64,000 bases of DNA, taken from assembly GCF_019504385.1 (NCBI RefSeq), contig NZ_CP080590.1, positions 2,894,001 to 2,958,000 on the forward strand. The letters are read 5' to 3'. The translations under genes and the position numbers were made by a program. The stretch is from Devosia salina (GTDB lineage: Bacteria > Pseudomonadota > Alphaproteobacteria > Rhizobiales > Devosiaceae). The notes under the pieces are model-generated. The model was given only the letters and a program-made list of their open reading frames with translations. It was not told the DNA's origin and did not search any database. Shown one piece after another: positions 51,028-60,496 of the stretch; the stretch's first letter is position 1, and each line of letters begins with the position of its first letter.

Positions 51028-52203
51028 CTAGTGAAAGATTCTCTCCATCAGGGCGTCTTTGGTGAGGGAAAAGTCGCTTTCCACCCAGGCCCGTTCGAGA
51101 ATGGCCAAGGCGGCGCCCATTTCAGGGCCTGGTTTCATGCCCCTATTCTCCAGGTCGGCACCGTTGACGGGCAATGGCGCCACCGGCAGGCGCCCCAGAT
51201 CCCGCGCCATCTCCGACAGGCGCTCTCGAGGCCAGTCCTGTTCCGCAGCGGCGACGGCCAGACCTTCCACTGCATCTTCACCGAAACGATAGGCGGCCCA
51301 TCCGAGATCGCCGTTCCGCAGCAGGCGCGCAGCCTCCGCGACTCTGTCGGCCTTCGTAATCACTGCCTTGCTCAGCCGCCAATCCGCCTGCCGGCGCTCC
51401 AGCCCCTCTCGGCCAAGCAGCGCCAGACGTGAAATCGCGGACCGGCCGCCCATGGCTTCGTAGCGCAGCAATGCCGGCAATGCCCCCGGCTCAATGCAGA
51501 GCAGCCCAAGCTTGTCCATGACCCCGAGCGTCTTGCCGACCTTGGGCAGGGCAAGCATACGCATCATCTCCGATCCGATTCGCTCGCGCGAAATATGTTC
51601 GAGGTCATCGGCAGCATCGCGGCATGCGGCCAGCCCCTCCGCATCGAACTGCTCACCGCCATGACTGGCCGAAAAGCGGAAGAAGCGATAGACCCGCAAT
51701 CCATCCTCGGCGATCCGCCGCGCCGCATCGCCGATGAAGCGCACCCGGCCATTAAGCAGGTCTCCGGCCCCGCCCAGTGGATCGAACAATCTGCCATCGG
51801 CATCGCAATAAAGGGCATTGAGGGTGAAGTCGCGCCGCTCGGCGTCGGCCACCCAATCTGTTCCGAACTGCACTTGCGCGTGCCGCCCATCAGTGACGAC
51901 ATCCTGGCGTAGCGTCGTCACCTCCACCGTGGTCTCATCGAGCCGCAGTGTCACGGTGCCATGCTCGATGCCCGTGGGATAGGCGGCGATGCCGGCCGCC
52001 TTGGCCCTTTGCATCACCGTCACCGGCAGGAACTCGGTCGCCATGTCGATATCGGCATGCTCTCGAATGCGACCGATCAGACTGTCCCGGACCACCCCGC
52101 CCACCGCTCGCGTGCGGCCGTCACGTCCGTCCAGCGCTGCAAAGATCGCCTGTACCGCCGGGCGCGCCAGCCATTCTGCGTCGGTGATCCGATCCGGAAT
52201 CAA
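51028..52203 (-). CDS. cca: CCA tRNA nucleotidyltransferase / polyA polymerase family
   Basis: 391 residues. The nucleotidyltransferase head shows AVGGVVRDSLIGR and the metal-binding HADIDMATE, then RRDFTLNALYCDADGRLFDPLGGAGDL and RFIGDAARRIAEDGLRVYRFFRFSA. Adds or repairs the CCA end of tRNAs. The start is TTG 52203, overlapping the stop of the Nudix gene (TTGA). Confidence 0.94.
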   Translation of the reverse strand: MIPDRITDAEWLARPAVQAIFAALDGRDGRTRAVGGVVRDSLIGRIREHADIDMATEFLPVTVMQRAKAAGIAAYPTGIEHGTVTLRLDETTVEVTTLRQDVVTDGRHAQVQFGTDWVADAERRDFTLNALYCDADGRLFDPLGGAGDLLNGRVRFIGDAARRIAEDGLRVYRFFRFSASHGGEQFDAEGLAACRDAADDLEHISRERIGSEMMRMLALPKVGKTLGVMDKLGLLCIEPGALPALLRYEAMGGRSAISRLALLGREGLERRQADWRLSKAVITKADRVAEAARLLRNGDLGWAAYRFGEDAVEGLAVAAAEQDWPRERLSEMARDLGRLPVAPLPVNGADLENRGMKPGPEMGAALAILERAWVESDFSLTKDALMERIFH

Positions 52204-52826
52204 GCCGCCACCTCGCCCACGACCCGGTCGCGGAACAGGCGGGTCAGATTAGCGGTGATCCCCCAGATGACATGGCCATCATGGTCGATCTGCCAGGTGG
52301 AATGCTCCTTGCCGCCGCGACTGATGCGAAAGCGTCCATAGCTGCCCGCATCAAGAATACGCATGAGCGGCACCTCGAAAACCGAATGCACTTCACCCGG
52401 ATTGGGAACGAACGGCCCGCTGGGCAGCACTTCGGCGACGACCGGGACGATGAGATAATTGGTTCCCGTGAAATAGGTCGGCATGTAGCCAAGGATGCGC
52501 GCGTCATCCGTCGCCAGGCCCACCTCTTCATTGGCCTCGCGCAGGGCGGCAGCGGCCGGTCCGGCGTCGACACCGTCGATCTTGCCGCCGGGAAAGGCCA
52601 CCTGTCCCGAATGGGACCGCAGATCCGGCGATCGTTCGGTATAAAGCACCGTGTGCCCCTCGGGCCGCCGCACCAGAGCAATCAGCACGGCGGCGGGAAC
52701 CGGCGGGCGTTCAAAGGGCCGGAGCGGCTGCCAGTCCGGCACCAGTTCACGCGCCGGTTCGAGGGCGGGCGGTTCGGCCAGCAAACGTCCGGCAAGGCTC
52801 TGTGCTATGTCGAGTTCAAGGGTCAC
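52200..52826 (-). CDS. Nudix hydrolase, CoA pyrophosphatase type
   Basis: 208 residues with the NudL/UPF0035 signature SPDLRSHSGQVAFPGGKIDGVDAG and the Nudix core ALREANEEVGL. Members cut CoA to 3',5'-ADP and phosphopantetheine. Start GTG 52826 has a poor ribosome-binding site. Coupled to cca by a 4-base overlap, a frequent arrangement in Rhizobiales. Confidence 0.9.
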   Translation of the reverse strand: MTLELDIAQSLAGRLLAEPPALEPARELVPDWQPLRPFERPPVPAAVLIALVRRPEGHTVLYTERSPDLRSHSGQVAFPGGKIDGVDAGPAAAALREANEEVGLATDDARILGYMPTYFTGTNYLIVPVVAEVLPSGPFVPNPGEVHSVFEVPLMRILDAGSYGRFRISRGGKEHSTWQIDHDGHVIWGITANLTRLFRDRVVGEVAA

Positions 52827-52900
52827 GAAACGCTCTGCAGGAAACAGGAAAGCCGCCGAAGTCTAGTTCAGCGACCCTCGGCATGCACCCTCTTTCGACG

Positions 52901-53449
52901 TTACCGACCGGCCTCGAAGGCAGCGATAGAGCCCTTGAGCGACTTTGCGAGGCTCTTGTCCTCGGCCATCAGCAGCACGCGGGTCGGATCGACCGGGCCG
53001 GGGAACTGTATGTTGCCCGGCGTGGTGATGTCCCATCCCAGCGGGCAGTAATAGTCCTGGTCACCCACCAGGAGCACGAACTCCCCTTCCCCCCGGGCAA
53101 GAGCCAGTCGGCTGACCTCCCGCGCCAGAAGCTTGCCAGCGCCGCGTTTGCGGAAATTGGGATGGGTCGCCAAGGGACCGAGCAGATAGCCCTTGCGGCC
53201 ATCGACACTGATCGGGGTCATCCACACCGAACCACAAGGCGTGCCGTCGACTTCGGCGATTAGGCTCAGGCTGGGATCGATGGGAAAGCGCTCACGCACC
53301 CGGAAGGCCGTCCGCGCAAACCGTCCCGGCCCGAAGGCAATGGCCTGCAGGTCCTCGACAAATACATCATCGGCAGCGGTGGCAGCCCGAACGGTCGGCT
53401 GGCCGGCAACAGGGGTGGAAGCGGCCTCGGCCGCAACGAGCGTGGTCAT
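52901..53449 (-). CDS. GNAT-family N-acetyltransferase
   Basis: 182 residues of the COG3153 type: ARTAFRVRERFPIDPSLSLIAEVDG, GYLLGPLATHPNFRKRGAGKLL (acetyl-CoA pyrophosphate loop R-x-x-G-x-A/G), and a C-terminal VGDQDYYCPLGWDI. Acceptor unknown. Confidence 0.9.
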   Translation of the reverse strand: MTTLVAAEAASTPVAGQPTVRAATAADDVFVEDLQAIAFGPGRFARTAFRVRERFPIDPSLSLIAEVDGTPCGSVWMTPISVDGRKGYLLGPLATHPNFRKRGAGKLLAREVSRLALARGEGEFVLLVGDQDYYCPLGWDITTPGNIQFPGPVDPTRVLLMAEDKSLAKSLKGSIAAFEAGR

Positions 53450-53809
53450 GGGTCTGATCCAGGAAAGATGTGCAGAGCAAGCTGCGGTCGACCCTCGGGC
53501 CTTCCGCTCGAAACGACCGCCTAGGGTCGTCGGTTAGTCTGCAAAACCTTCACCATCCTGGACGCCTCCACGTCTGATTGCGCATTAGCACCCGCTGATT
53601 TGGCCGTAAATGGGAATATTGGATTCATGCTGCAATTTCCTTCTCCCGTGCCGCCGCTGTGTCTCGAATGCACAACGCACTGTTCCGTCAGAACGGCCTT
53701 CTCCGCTCCCTGTTCCGTCCCTAGCTAGAACAGCAGCGCCGCAACCCATGCCGGCCGCAGGGATTGAGCCTGCGAATGCTGACAGCAAGATGACCGAAAG
53801 GAACCCGAG
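53450..53809. promoter_or_regulatory. Divergent regulatory region upstream of GNAT and glutathione transferase genes
   Basis: No gene is seen. It contains the palindrome ACGACC-N6-GGTCGT (53514-53531), two CTGTTCCGTC sequences (about 53680 and 53710) with nearby GAAC half-sites, and a CCTAGCTAG -10-like box near 53720. These could be regulator sites, but no known consensus is matched. Confidence 0.4.
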
Positions 53810-54769
53810 ATGGGACGTTTGATTGACGGAAAATGGTCCACCCAGTGGTACGACACCGCCAACACAGGCGGAAAATTCGTGCGCAGCCAGGCGGGTTTCA
53901 GGAACTGGGTGACCGCCGACGGCGCTCCCGGCCCCAGCGGCGAGGGCGGCTTTGCCGCGGAGGCGGACCGCTACCACCTCTATGTATCCCTCGCCTGTCC
54001 CTGGGCGCATCGCACGCTGATCTTCCGGAAGCTGAAGGAACTCGACAAGCTCATCTCCGTTTCGGTGGTCTCGCCGAAAATGCCGGACGAAACCGGCTGG
54101 AGCTTCAAGACGGACGAAGGCTCGACCGGCGATCACCTGTTCGGCAAGCAGACGCTCTGGCAGGTCTATACCCAAGCCGAACCCGACTATACCGGTCGCG
54201 TCACGGTGCCGGTCCTCTGGGACAAGAAACGCGGCACCATCGTTTCCAACGAAAGCTCGGAAATCATCCGCATGTTCAATTCGGCCTTCGATGGATTGAC
54301 CGGCAACACCGACGACTATTACCCCGAGCCCCTGCGCGACAAGATCGACGCGATCAATGCCCGTGTCTATGACGACATCAACAATGGCGTCTACAAGGCC
54401 GGCTTCGCCACCACCCAGGACGCCTATGACGAGGCCGTGACCAAGCTTTTCGAGGCGCTCGACTGGATCGAGGGTCTATTGGGCGAGACTGCCTATCTGA
54501 CTGGTGACACCATCACCGAGGCCGACTGGCGTCTCTTCACCACGCTGGTGCGCTTCGACGCGGTCTATGTCGGTCACTTCAAGTGCAACCTCAAGCGCAT
54601 CGCCGACTACCCCAACCTCAGCCACTATCTCAAGGCGCTGTACGAGGTGCCGGGGGTCAAGGAAACGGTCGATCTCGACCATATCCGCACCCACTACTAC
54701 TGGAGCCACACCACCATCAACCCGCACCGGATCGTCCCCATAGGGCCGGAGCTGCCGTTTGTTGGGTGA
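53810..54769 (+). CDS. Glutathionyl-hydroquinone reductase (YqjG/ECM4 family)
   Basis: 319 residues. Thioredoxin-like N-terminal half with the Xi-class active site SLACPWAHRTLIFRKLKEL (nucleophilic Cys), VPVLWDKKRGTIVSNESSEIIRMFN, and all-helical C-terminal half (TEADWRLFTTLVRFDAVYVGHFKCN). Reduces glutathionyl-hydroquinones. ATG 53810 has AAGGAA upstream. Confidence 0.95.
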   Translation: MGRLIDGKWSTQWYDTANTGGKFVRSQAGFRNWVTADGAPGPSGEGGFAAEADRYHLYVSLACPWAHRTLIFRKLKELDKLISVSVVSPKMPDETGWSFKTDEGSTGDHLFGKQTLWQVYTQAEPDYTGRVTVPVLWDKKRGTIVSNESSEIIRMFNSAFDGLTGNTDDYYPEPLRDKIDAINARVYDDINNGVYKAGFATTQDAYDEAVTKLFEALDWIEGLLGETAYLTGDTITEADWRLFTTLVRFDAVYVGHFKCNLKRIADYPNLSHYLKALYEVPGVKETVDLDHIRTHYYWSHTTINPHRIVPIGPELPFVG

Positions 54770-54784
54770 AACGATAGTTCGACT

Positions 54785-54905
54785 GCTGCGCCCCCTCTCC
54801 CTCTGGGGGAGAGGGTTGGGGTGAGGGGGCCTTTTGGCAAGCGCGTTGCCCGATGAAGGCCCTCTCACCCGGCGCTGCGCGCCGACCTCTCCCCCAAAAG
54901 GAGGG
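54785..54905. repeat. CTCTCCC/GGGAGAG repeat units
   Basis: Two related units, CCCTCTCCCTCTGGGGGAGAGGG near 54790 and, inverted, CCTCTCACCCGGCGCTGCGCGCCGACCTCTCCC-type sequence near 54860-54900, lie between the convergent glutathionyl reductase and Nudix genes and may terminate both. Related to the hairpin at 6841. Confidence 0.6.
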
Positions 54906-54915
54906 TGACTGTGCC

Positions 54916-55389
54916 TCAATACCCCCAGACCGTCCGCTTCTCCTGGCCGTCGAAATACTCATCGATCCGTTGGCTGGTGGCTGGCGTCACCGTGTCGGGC
55001 AGCTTGTGGCGGTCGAACCAACCCACCTCGGCGATTTCGTGATCCGGCTTGCGCTCGAACGCATGTTCGAACTTGTGCGCCACAAAGAAGGCGACGTGGT
55101 CGCGATCCGTGACCGGGCTGGTATTGTGATAGAGGCCGAACAGCTCCATCGGTCCGGTCACGCGATAGCCGGTCTCTTCCAGCGTTTCGCGCGCCCCGGC
55201 TTCCTCGAATGTCTCGCCCGGCCCGACGCCCCCACCGGGGAACTGCCAGCCGGGCACATAGGTGTGGCGGATCAGCAGGACCTTGTCCCCGTCGATCACC
55301 ATGACCCGGGCGCCCATGGTCATGCGATGCCACAGCCCCTTGAGGGTCAGGAAAACCTTGGCGCGCACGCGCTGAAAGCGATTCATCAT
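54916..55389 (-). CDS. Nudix hydrolase
   Basis: 157 residues with a perfect Nudix box G-x5-E-x7-RELLEETGY-type: GGGVGPGETFEEAGARETLEETGY in segments. Start ATG 55389 or the next codon. The basic N-terminus (NRFQRVRAKVFLTLKGLWHRM) is unusual and may contact membrane or RNA. Substrate unknown. Confidence 0.9.
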   Translation of the reverse strand: MMNRFQRVRAKVFLTLKGLWHRMTMGARVMVIDGDKVLLIRHTYVPGWQFPGGGVGPGETFEEAGARETLEETGYRVTGPMELFGLYHNTSPVTDRDHVAFFVAHKFEHAFERKPDHEIAEVGWFDRHKLPDTVTPATSQRIDEYFDGQEKRTVWGY

Positions 55390-55501
55390 GGTCTTGGCTC
55401 CATATCTGCCCCTTGGCTAGCAGAGCTTGGCCCGCGACAAAATCGTGCGTTGTGACGATTGAACGTTTTCTTGGTCGAGGCGTTCTGGCAAAACCCCCGC
55501 G

Positions 55502-56392
55502 ATGATCACCCTGGCGCACATTTCCGATATCCACCTCTCCCCGCTGCCCGAGGTGGGCCTTCGAGACCTGCTGGGCAAACGCCTGACCGGTTTTCTCAAC
55601 TGGAAGCTCAAGCGCCACGGCGAGATGAACACCGAAACGCTGTCGCGCCTCGTCGCGCACATGCAGGAACAGAACGCCGACTTCACCGCCGTGACCGGCG
55701 ACCTGACCAATCTGGCGCTCAATAGCGAAGTCGAGCGTGCCGGTCAGTGGCTCCGGGCCCTCGGGGGACCCGAGCGCACCGCCGTCTGCCCAGGCAATCA
55801 CGACGCCTATGTGCCCGGGGCCCTGGATTTTGCCAGGGATCAGTGGGGTGATTACTTAAGGGGCGAAACGGTGGAAGGCGAAGCCTTCCCGTTCGTGCGC
55901 CGCGTGGGCGAGATGGCCATTATATCCTGCTCCAGCGCCGTGCCGACCCCGCCCTTCATGGCCATCGGTCGCTTCGAGGAGAAGCAGGCAGCCCGCCTGG
56001 CGCGCATTCTCAAGCTCCTGGGCGATGCGGGCTATTTCCGTGTCGTCTTGATCCACCACCCGCCCAATGCCGAACTGCAGCATCCCTCCTTCGGCCTCAA
56101 GGGGCACCGCATCTTCCGCCAGGTCATCGCCAGCGAGGGCGCAGAGATGATCCTGCACGGCCACACCCATCGCTCTTCCATCCACCATATCCCGGGCAAG
56201 GCGCACGAGGTCCCGGTGATCGGCGTCGCCGCCGCAAGCGCCGCGCAGGGCGGCACGCTGGACGACCCGGCGCGCTACAATCTCTTCCGCATCGAGAAGA
56301 TCGGCGAAGAGTGGCGCTGCACCATGCGTGAATACGGCTTCCAGCGTCTGGGCGCCGACATCGTCATGCGCATGCAGATGCGCATCTACTGA
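55502..56392 (+). CDS. Calcineurin-like metallophosphoesterase
   Basis: 296 residues with HISDIHL, VTGDLTNL, GNHDAY, LIHHPP and HGHTHRSS metal-site motifs, similar to the CpdA/Icc class that cleaves cyclic nucleotides, but activity is not predictable. Divergent from the Nudix gene by 112 bp. Confidence 0.92.
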   Translation: MITLAHISDIHLSPLPEVGLRDLLGKRLTGFLNWKLKRHGEMNTETLSRLVAHMQEQNADFTAVTGDLTNLALNSEVERAGQWLRALGGPERTAVCPGNHDAYVPGALDFARDQWGDYLRGETVEGEAFPFVRRVGEMAIISCSSAVPTPPFMAIGRFEEKQAARLARILKLLGDAGYFRVVLIHHPPNAELQHPSFGLKGHRIFRQVIASEGAEMILHGHTHRSSIHHIPGKAHEVPVIGVAAASAAQGGTLDDPARYNLFRIEKIGEEWRCTMREYGFQRLGADIVMRMQMRIY

Positions 56393-56483
56393 GCGGCCGT
56401 GCTGCGAAGGCGTTTCCTCATCCGTCGAAATCCCCGCCCGTCCCCCGTCGTCCTCGTATAATCTGATGCCGAGGGAGACGCGC

Positions 56484-56879
56484 ATGACCAAGCCCACAAC
56501 CATCGACGCCTATAACGCAGCACAAGCGGATGATTTTCGCATCATCTGCGACGAGTTACGCGACATCATCGACCATCACCTGCCCGAAGCCGAGAGCAAG
56601 ATCTGGCACGCCCACCCGGTCTGGTTTCTCGATGGCAACCCCATCGTGGGCTATTCCAAGCTCAAGGGGCCCGTGCGACTGCTGTTCTGGAGCGGCCAGT
56701 CCTTCGAGACGCCCGGCCTGGAACCCGAAGGCACGTTCAAGGCCGCCGAAAAACGCTACACATCGTCCGCACAGATAAATTCCAACGAATTGGTCAGTTG
56801 GCTCGAAGAGGCCCGCACCATCCAGTGGGACTACAAGAACATCGTCAAGCGCCGAGGCCGGCTCGAACGACTCACCTAG
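56484..56879 (+). CDS. DUF1801 (YdhG-like) protein
   Basis: 131 residues of the DUF1801 fold (LRDIIDHHLPEAESKIWHAHPVWFLDGNPIVGYSKLKGPVRLLFWSGQSF in segments). Function unknown. Start ATG 56484 follows GAGGGAGA. Overlaps the convergent GST gene by four bases. Confidence 0.88.
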   Translation: MTKPTTIDAYNAAQADDFRIICDELRDIIDHHLPEAESKIWHAHPVWFLDGNPIVGYSKLKGPVRLLFWSGQSFETPGLEPEGTFKAAEKRYTSSAQINSNELVSWLEEARTIQWDYKNIVKRRGRLERLT

Positions 56880-57532
56880 CTAGTCTGGCACCGGCCCTCG
56901 CCATTGATCGCCCATTGCGCCGCAAAAGCCCGCCTGTAGGCTGGCCGCGCCTTGCCGCGCTCGACATAAGCCACCAGCGGCGGAAACTCGGCCAGCAACC
57001 ACTCGTCTGCCCGCCGCAGCACCATCACCATCATCAGGTCACCGGCGCTGAATTCACCGTCGAGCCAATCGGCATCGCCAAGCCGCGCCGCAAGCTGCGC
57101 GAGTCGTACCCGGATACGATCCTCCATCTGCGCGAAACGCTCCGGGCTATACCAGCTCTGTCCCCGATCGGTGAAATCGGCCTGCTCGCGCTCCACAATG
57201 GGCGGCTCCACCGTGCTGACCGCCGCAAACATCCACATGATGGCCCGCGACCGCGCCTCGGCGTCGGTGGGCAACAGACCCGCATGGGTCTCTGCGATGT
57301 GCAGGATGATGGCCCCGCTCTCGAACAGGATCAGGCCTCCTGCCTCGAATGTCGGGATCTGCCCGAAGGGATTTCGCGACACATGCGCTTCCTGCCTGAG
57401 CCCATTGAACGGCACCAACCGCACCTCATAGGGCTGTCCGACCTCCTCCAGCGCCCAGCGCACGCGCATGTCCCGGGCCAGACCCTGCCCTCCGTCTGGC
57501 GACTTTTCGAAAGCGGTGATGGTTGGGATCAT
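56876..57532 (-). CDS. Glutathione S-transferase family protein
   Basis: 218 residues: thioredoxin-like N-domain (TITAFEKSPDGGQGLARDMRVRWALEEVGQPYEV; NPFGQIPTFEAGGLILFESGAIILHIAE with the cis-Pro and ESxAI glutathione motif) and helical C-domain. No Cys at the usual active-site position. Detoxification role is inferred. Confidence 0.92.
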   Translation of the reverse strand: MIPTITAFEKSPDGGQGLARDMRVRWALEEVGQPYEVRLVPFNGLRQEAHVSRNPFGQIPTFEAGGLILFESGAIILHIAETHAGLLPTDAEARSRAIMWMFAAVSTVEPPIVEREQADFTDRGQSWYSPERFAQMEDRIRVRLAQLAARLGDADWLDGEFSAGDLMMVMVLRRADEWLLAEFPPLVAYVERGKARPAYRRAFAAQWAINGEGRCQTS

Positions 57533-57629
57533 GTTCGGGCTCCGGGATGACTTTTTTTTGCTCAGACGTCAACACGACGTCCAAGGCCCGAGCGCTTCGA
57601 CAGGCTCGACCGTGCTTCGTGATGCCGGC

Positions 57630-58895
57630 CTATTTGGTTTCCTGAACGACAAGATCGCTCATCTGAACGGCATCCTCGTCCCCCACCACGGCGACCGCCG
57701 CACTGGTTCCCAGGTCGAAGGTCTGCTTTTCTTCCATGGGCAGGCCCTCGCGCTGGCTCAGCCGGAACGCCACGAAACCGATCAACGCAATCTGTATTGT
57801 GGCATTGGCGACGAAGAAGCCCTGGGGACCCCAAAGCTCGATACAGGTCGATGACAAGAGCGGGCCAATGGTCGACCCCATGCCGTTGAGCAGCAGCAGT
57901 CCGGCCGAAATCTCCACATAGTCGGCCCGCTCGGCAAAATCGAACACATGCGCCGCCGCAATGGCATAGCTCGGTAGCAGGCCCGCGCCGAAGACCGCGC
58001 CAAGTCCCATCCAGTAGATGGAGGTGCCCGTCGTCATCACCAGTGCAATCCCGACGATTGCGCAGCAGGCCGCGAGGGCTATGAGTATCTTCCGCCGATC
58101 TGTGCGGTCCGAAAGCCTGCCCGCCGGGACCTGCGCAACCGCGCCGCCCAGGACTGCGGCACTCATGAACAGGGCCGCATCGCTGACGCTGCCGCTGACC
58201 ATGCTGGCATAGGAGGGCGCCAGCGCCCAGAACGAGCCCGTCGCCAGGCCGATCAGGAAGATGGAGACCGTTCCGGTGGGCGACAGCCGGAACATGCGCC
58301 GAGGGCGAAAGCGCACGACAGTGATTGGTGGGGGCTGGCTAGACCGCGTCATCACGATGGGCACCGCTGCCAGCGAAACCAGAACCGAAGCGATCGAAAA
58401 CAGCATGAACGAAGAGGGCTGGAACAGCGTCACCATCATCTGACCGACGGTGATGACCGTAAAATTCACCGTCACATAGGTTGAGATCAGAACGCCGCGG
58501 GTCTCGTTGGTGGCCTGATCATTCAGCCAGCTCTCGACAACCAGGTAGAGGCCAGCCAGGCAGAAGCCGGTGATCATGCGCAGGGCGACCCACACAAGCG
58601 CGTCCACGGCCATTGGATAGCCCAGCGCCGCAGCCGAGGCGACCGCGACAAGGGCGGCAAAGGTGCGGATGTGACCCACGCGGATGATCATGCGCGGCGT
58701 CAGCGCGCAGCCGAGTACGAAGCCGAGAAAATACCCCGAACCCAGCAACCCGATCTGAAAGGAACTGAAGCCCTCGATCCCGCCGCGTATGGGTAACAGC
58801 ATGAGTTGCAACCCATTTCCCATGATCAGGAAGGCAACGCTCAACAGAATGGAGAACGCTGCCAATATCGGCGTTGGCCTGACGATTGGCTGCAT
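57630..58895 (-). CDS. Major facilitator superfamily transporter
   Basis: 421 residues, twelve membrane helices. The YcaD-like pattern is clear: FQIGLLGSGYFLGFVLGCALTPRMI, GLYLVVESWLNDQATNETRG and PAGRLSDRTDRRKIL, the last being the MFS loop 2-3 motif repeated in the second half. Start ATG 58895 after AGGGAAAG. Substrate unknown. Confidence 0.92.
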   Translation of the reverse strand: MQPIVRPTPILAAFSILLSVAFLIMGNGLQLMLLPIRGGIEGFSSFQIGLLGSGYFLGFVLGCALTPRMIIRVGHIRTFAALVAVASAAALGYPMAVDALVWVALRMITGFCLAGLYLVVESWLNDQATNETRGVLISTYVTVNFTVITVGQMMVTLFQPSSFMLFSIASVLVSLAAVPIVMTRSSQPPPITVVRFRPRRMFRLSPTGTVSIFLIGLATGSFWALAPSYASMVSGSVSDAALFMSAAVLGGAVAQVPAGRLSDRTDRRKILIALAACCAIVGIALVMTTGTSIYWMGLGAVFGAGLLPSYAIAAAHVFDFAERADYVEISAGLLLLNGMGSTIGPLLSSTCIELWGPQGFFVANATIQIALIGFVAFRLSQREGLPMEEKQTFDLGTSAAVAVVGDEDAVQMSDLVVQETK

Positions 58896-59074
58896 GGCGG
58901 GACTTTCCCTGGACGAGTTCTTGCGTTGGCGATCCGGACGGCAGGGCTCTGCCGGGGCCGGGGGAGCGGCAAACGGATCGGTGCTCGCGGGCAGGCTAGC
59001 ACGGGGAGCGGCCCAGCCAAAAACACATCGGCGGAGCTGCTTCCAGCGCCCCGGGGGGATCCAGGAGCCGCTTG

Positions 59075-60496
59075 ATGAACGACCCGGCCAGACCGTCATG
59101 CGACGCCACACTCCCACCACAGGCGCAAATCACCTATATGGAGGTCAAACGAAGCGAGTTGCCCGTGACCGAATTCTTCCGCATCGAACGCCCCACATTC
59201 GACCCGGCAACGGGTGAAGCCCGCTTTGCCTACAGGCTCAATGACCTCGGCTTCACCGAAGTGCTGGTGCTGCCGCGGGGCGCCGATGAGGAAATGGCCA
59301 GTTCGCCCGCCTTTACCAAACTGATGGGCCTCACCGCCATCGTGCTGGGCGTGAGCTATTTCAAGCTGCGGGCACCCCTCGCCATCGAAGCGCCGGACAT
59401 TGCGCTGACGGCCGCCGAACGTGCCTTTGTCATCGATGTCTATGAAAACGGCCTCGGGGAATTCTACGCCCGCAACCAATTGTCGCGCTTCGGCAAGCTT
59501 GAGCTGTCCGCCCCGCACGACCCGGAGGAGCGCAAGCCCGCGCCACCGCTACCCCACCGCACCCTGCTGCCCATCGGCGGCGGCAAGGATTCGCTGGTCA
59601 GCGTCGACCTTCTGACCCATACCGGCCAGGCGTTCACGCCCTTTGCCGTCAACCCCAAGGGACCGATCCTGACCTCTGTCGAGGCCATCGGCTCGCCGCC
59701 GCTCTATGTCCAGCGCAAGCTCGACCCGGAGATGATCAGGCTTGGCCAGCAGCCGGGCTACTACAATGGCCACGTCCCCTCGACGGCCATCAATTCCATG
59801 ATTGCATCGCTCTGCGCCCTGCTCTTTGGCTACAACCAGATCGTGCTCTCAAACGAACGCTCCGCCAGCGAAGGCAATGTGGTGTTCGACGGGCGCGAGA
59901 CCAACCACCAGTACTCGAAATCCCTCGGCTTCGAGCTGCTGATCGCCGACACCCTGGCCAATGCCACCGGCGGAGCCCTGAAATATTTCTCGCTGCTGCG
60001 ACCCTATTCGGAGGCGCGCATCGCCTCCCTCTTCACCGAACAGGCCAAGTTTGACGCCGTCTTTTCCAGCTGCAACCGCAATTTCCGTCTCAACGGCAAT
60101 GACGGTCCCCTCTGGTGCGGCGAATGCCCGAAGTGTCACTTCGTGTTCCTGATCTTTGCGCCCTTCATGGCCAAGGACCGGCTCTTGTCCATATTCGGCA
60201 AGAACCTGCTCGATGAGCCGGCCAACGAGCAGTCCTTCCGGGAACTGGCCGGCCTCACCGGGCAGAAGCCCTGGGAATGCGTGGGCGAAATTCTCGAAGC
60301 CGCGGCGTGTTTCTACACCCTCACCCGCCTCGCCGACTGGCACGAAGACGCGGTCGTGCGCGCCATCAAGGCCGACCTTTTCGCCCAATATGGCGAGGAG
60401 AAGCTGCAATTGGCCATGGCCGAATGCCTGACCGACAGTCATGATCACCATATTCCGCCGGCGCTCGCCGCCAAGGTGGCCGCCTATGCGGTTTGA
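59075..60496 (+). CDS. murL: UDP-MurNAc-L-Ala-L-Glu epimerase (MurL)
   Basis: 473 residues. The PP-loop motif LLPIGGGKDSLVS (about 167-179) is typical of ATP-pyrophosphatase folds; FYARNQLSRFGKL, STAINSMIASLCALL and the Cys cluster WCGECPKCHFVFLIFAPFM are MurL landmarks. MurL, first described in Xanthomonas, epimerises the terminal L-Glu of UDP-MurNAc-L-Ala-L-Glu to D-Glu with ATP adenylation. Its dedicated ligase MurD2 follows directly with an 11-base overlap, which confirms the assignment. ATG 59075 is chosen with AGGAG upstream. The pair offers D-Glu supply independent of MurI. Confidence 0.9.
   Translation: MNDPARPSCDATLPPQAQITYMEVKRSELPVTEFFRIERPTFDPATGEARFAYRLNDLGFTEVLVLPRGADEEMASSPAFTKLMGLTAIVLGVSYFKLRAPLAIEAPDIALTAAERAFVIDVYENGLGEFYARNQLSRFGKLELSAPHDPEERKPAPPLPHRTLLPIGGGKDSLVSVDLLTHTGQAFTPFAVNPKGPILTSVEAIGSPPLYVQRKLDPEMIRLGQQPGYYNGHVPSTAINSMIASLCALLFGYNQIVLSNERSASEGNVVFDGRETNHQYSKSLGFELLIADTLANATGGALKYFSLLRPYSEARIASLFTEQAKFDAVFSSCNRNFRLNGNDGPLWCGECPKCHFVFLIFAPFMAKDRLLSIFGKNLLDEPANEQSFRELAGLTGQKPWECVGEILEAAACFYTLTRLADWHEDAVVRAIKADLFAQYGEEKLQLAMAECLTDSHDHHIPPALAAKVAAYAV

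Noticed and set aside
53674..53735. LexA box upstream of the glutathionyl reductase gene
   Set aside because: GTTC and GAAC half-sites occur, but not in the direct GTTC-N7-GTTC arrangement used by alphaproteobacterial LexA.
53585..54175. A 196-codon minus-strand frame upstream of GNAT
   Set aside because: It overlaps the certain glutathionyl-hydroquinone reductase gene on the other strand and shows no recognisable domain.
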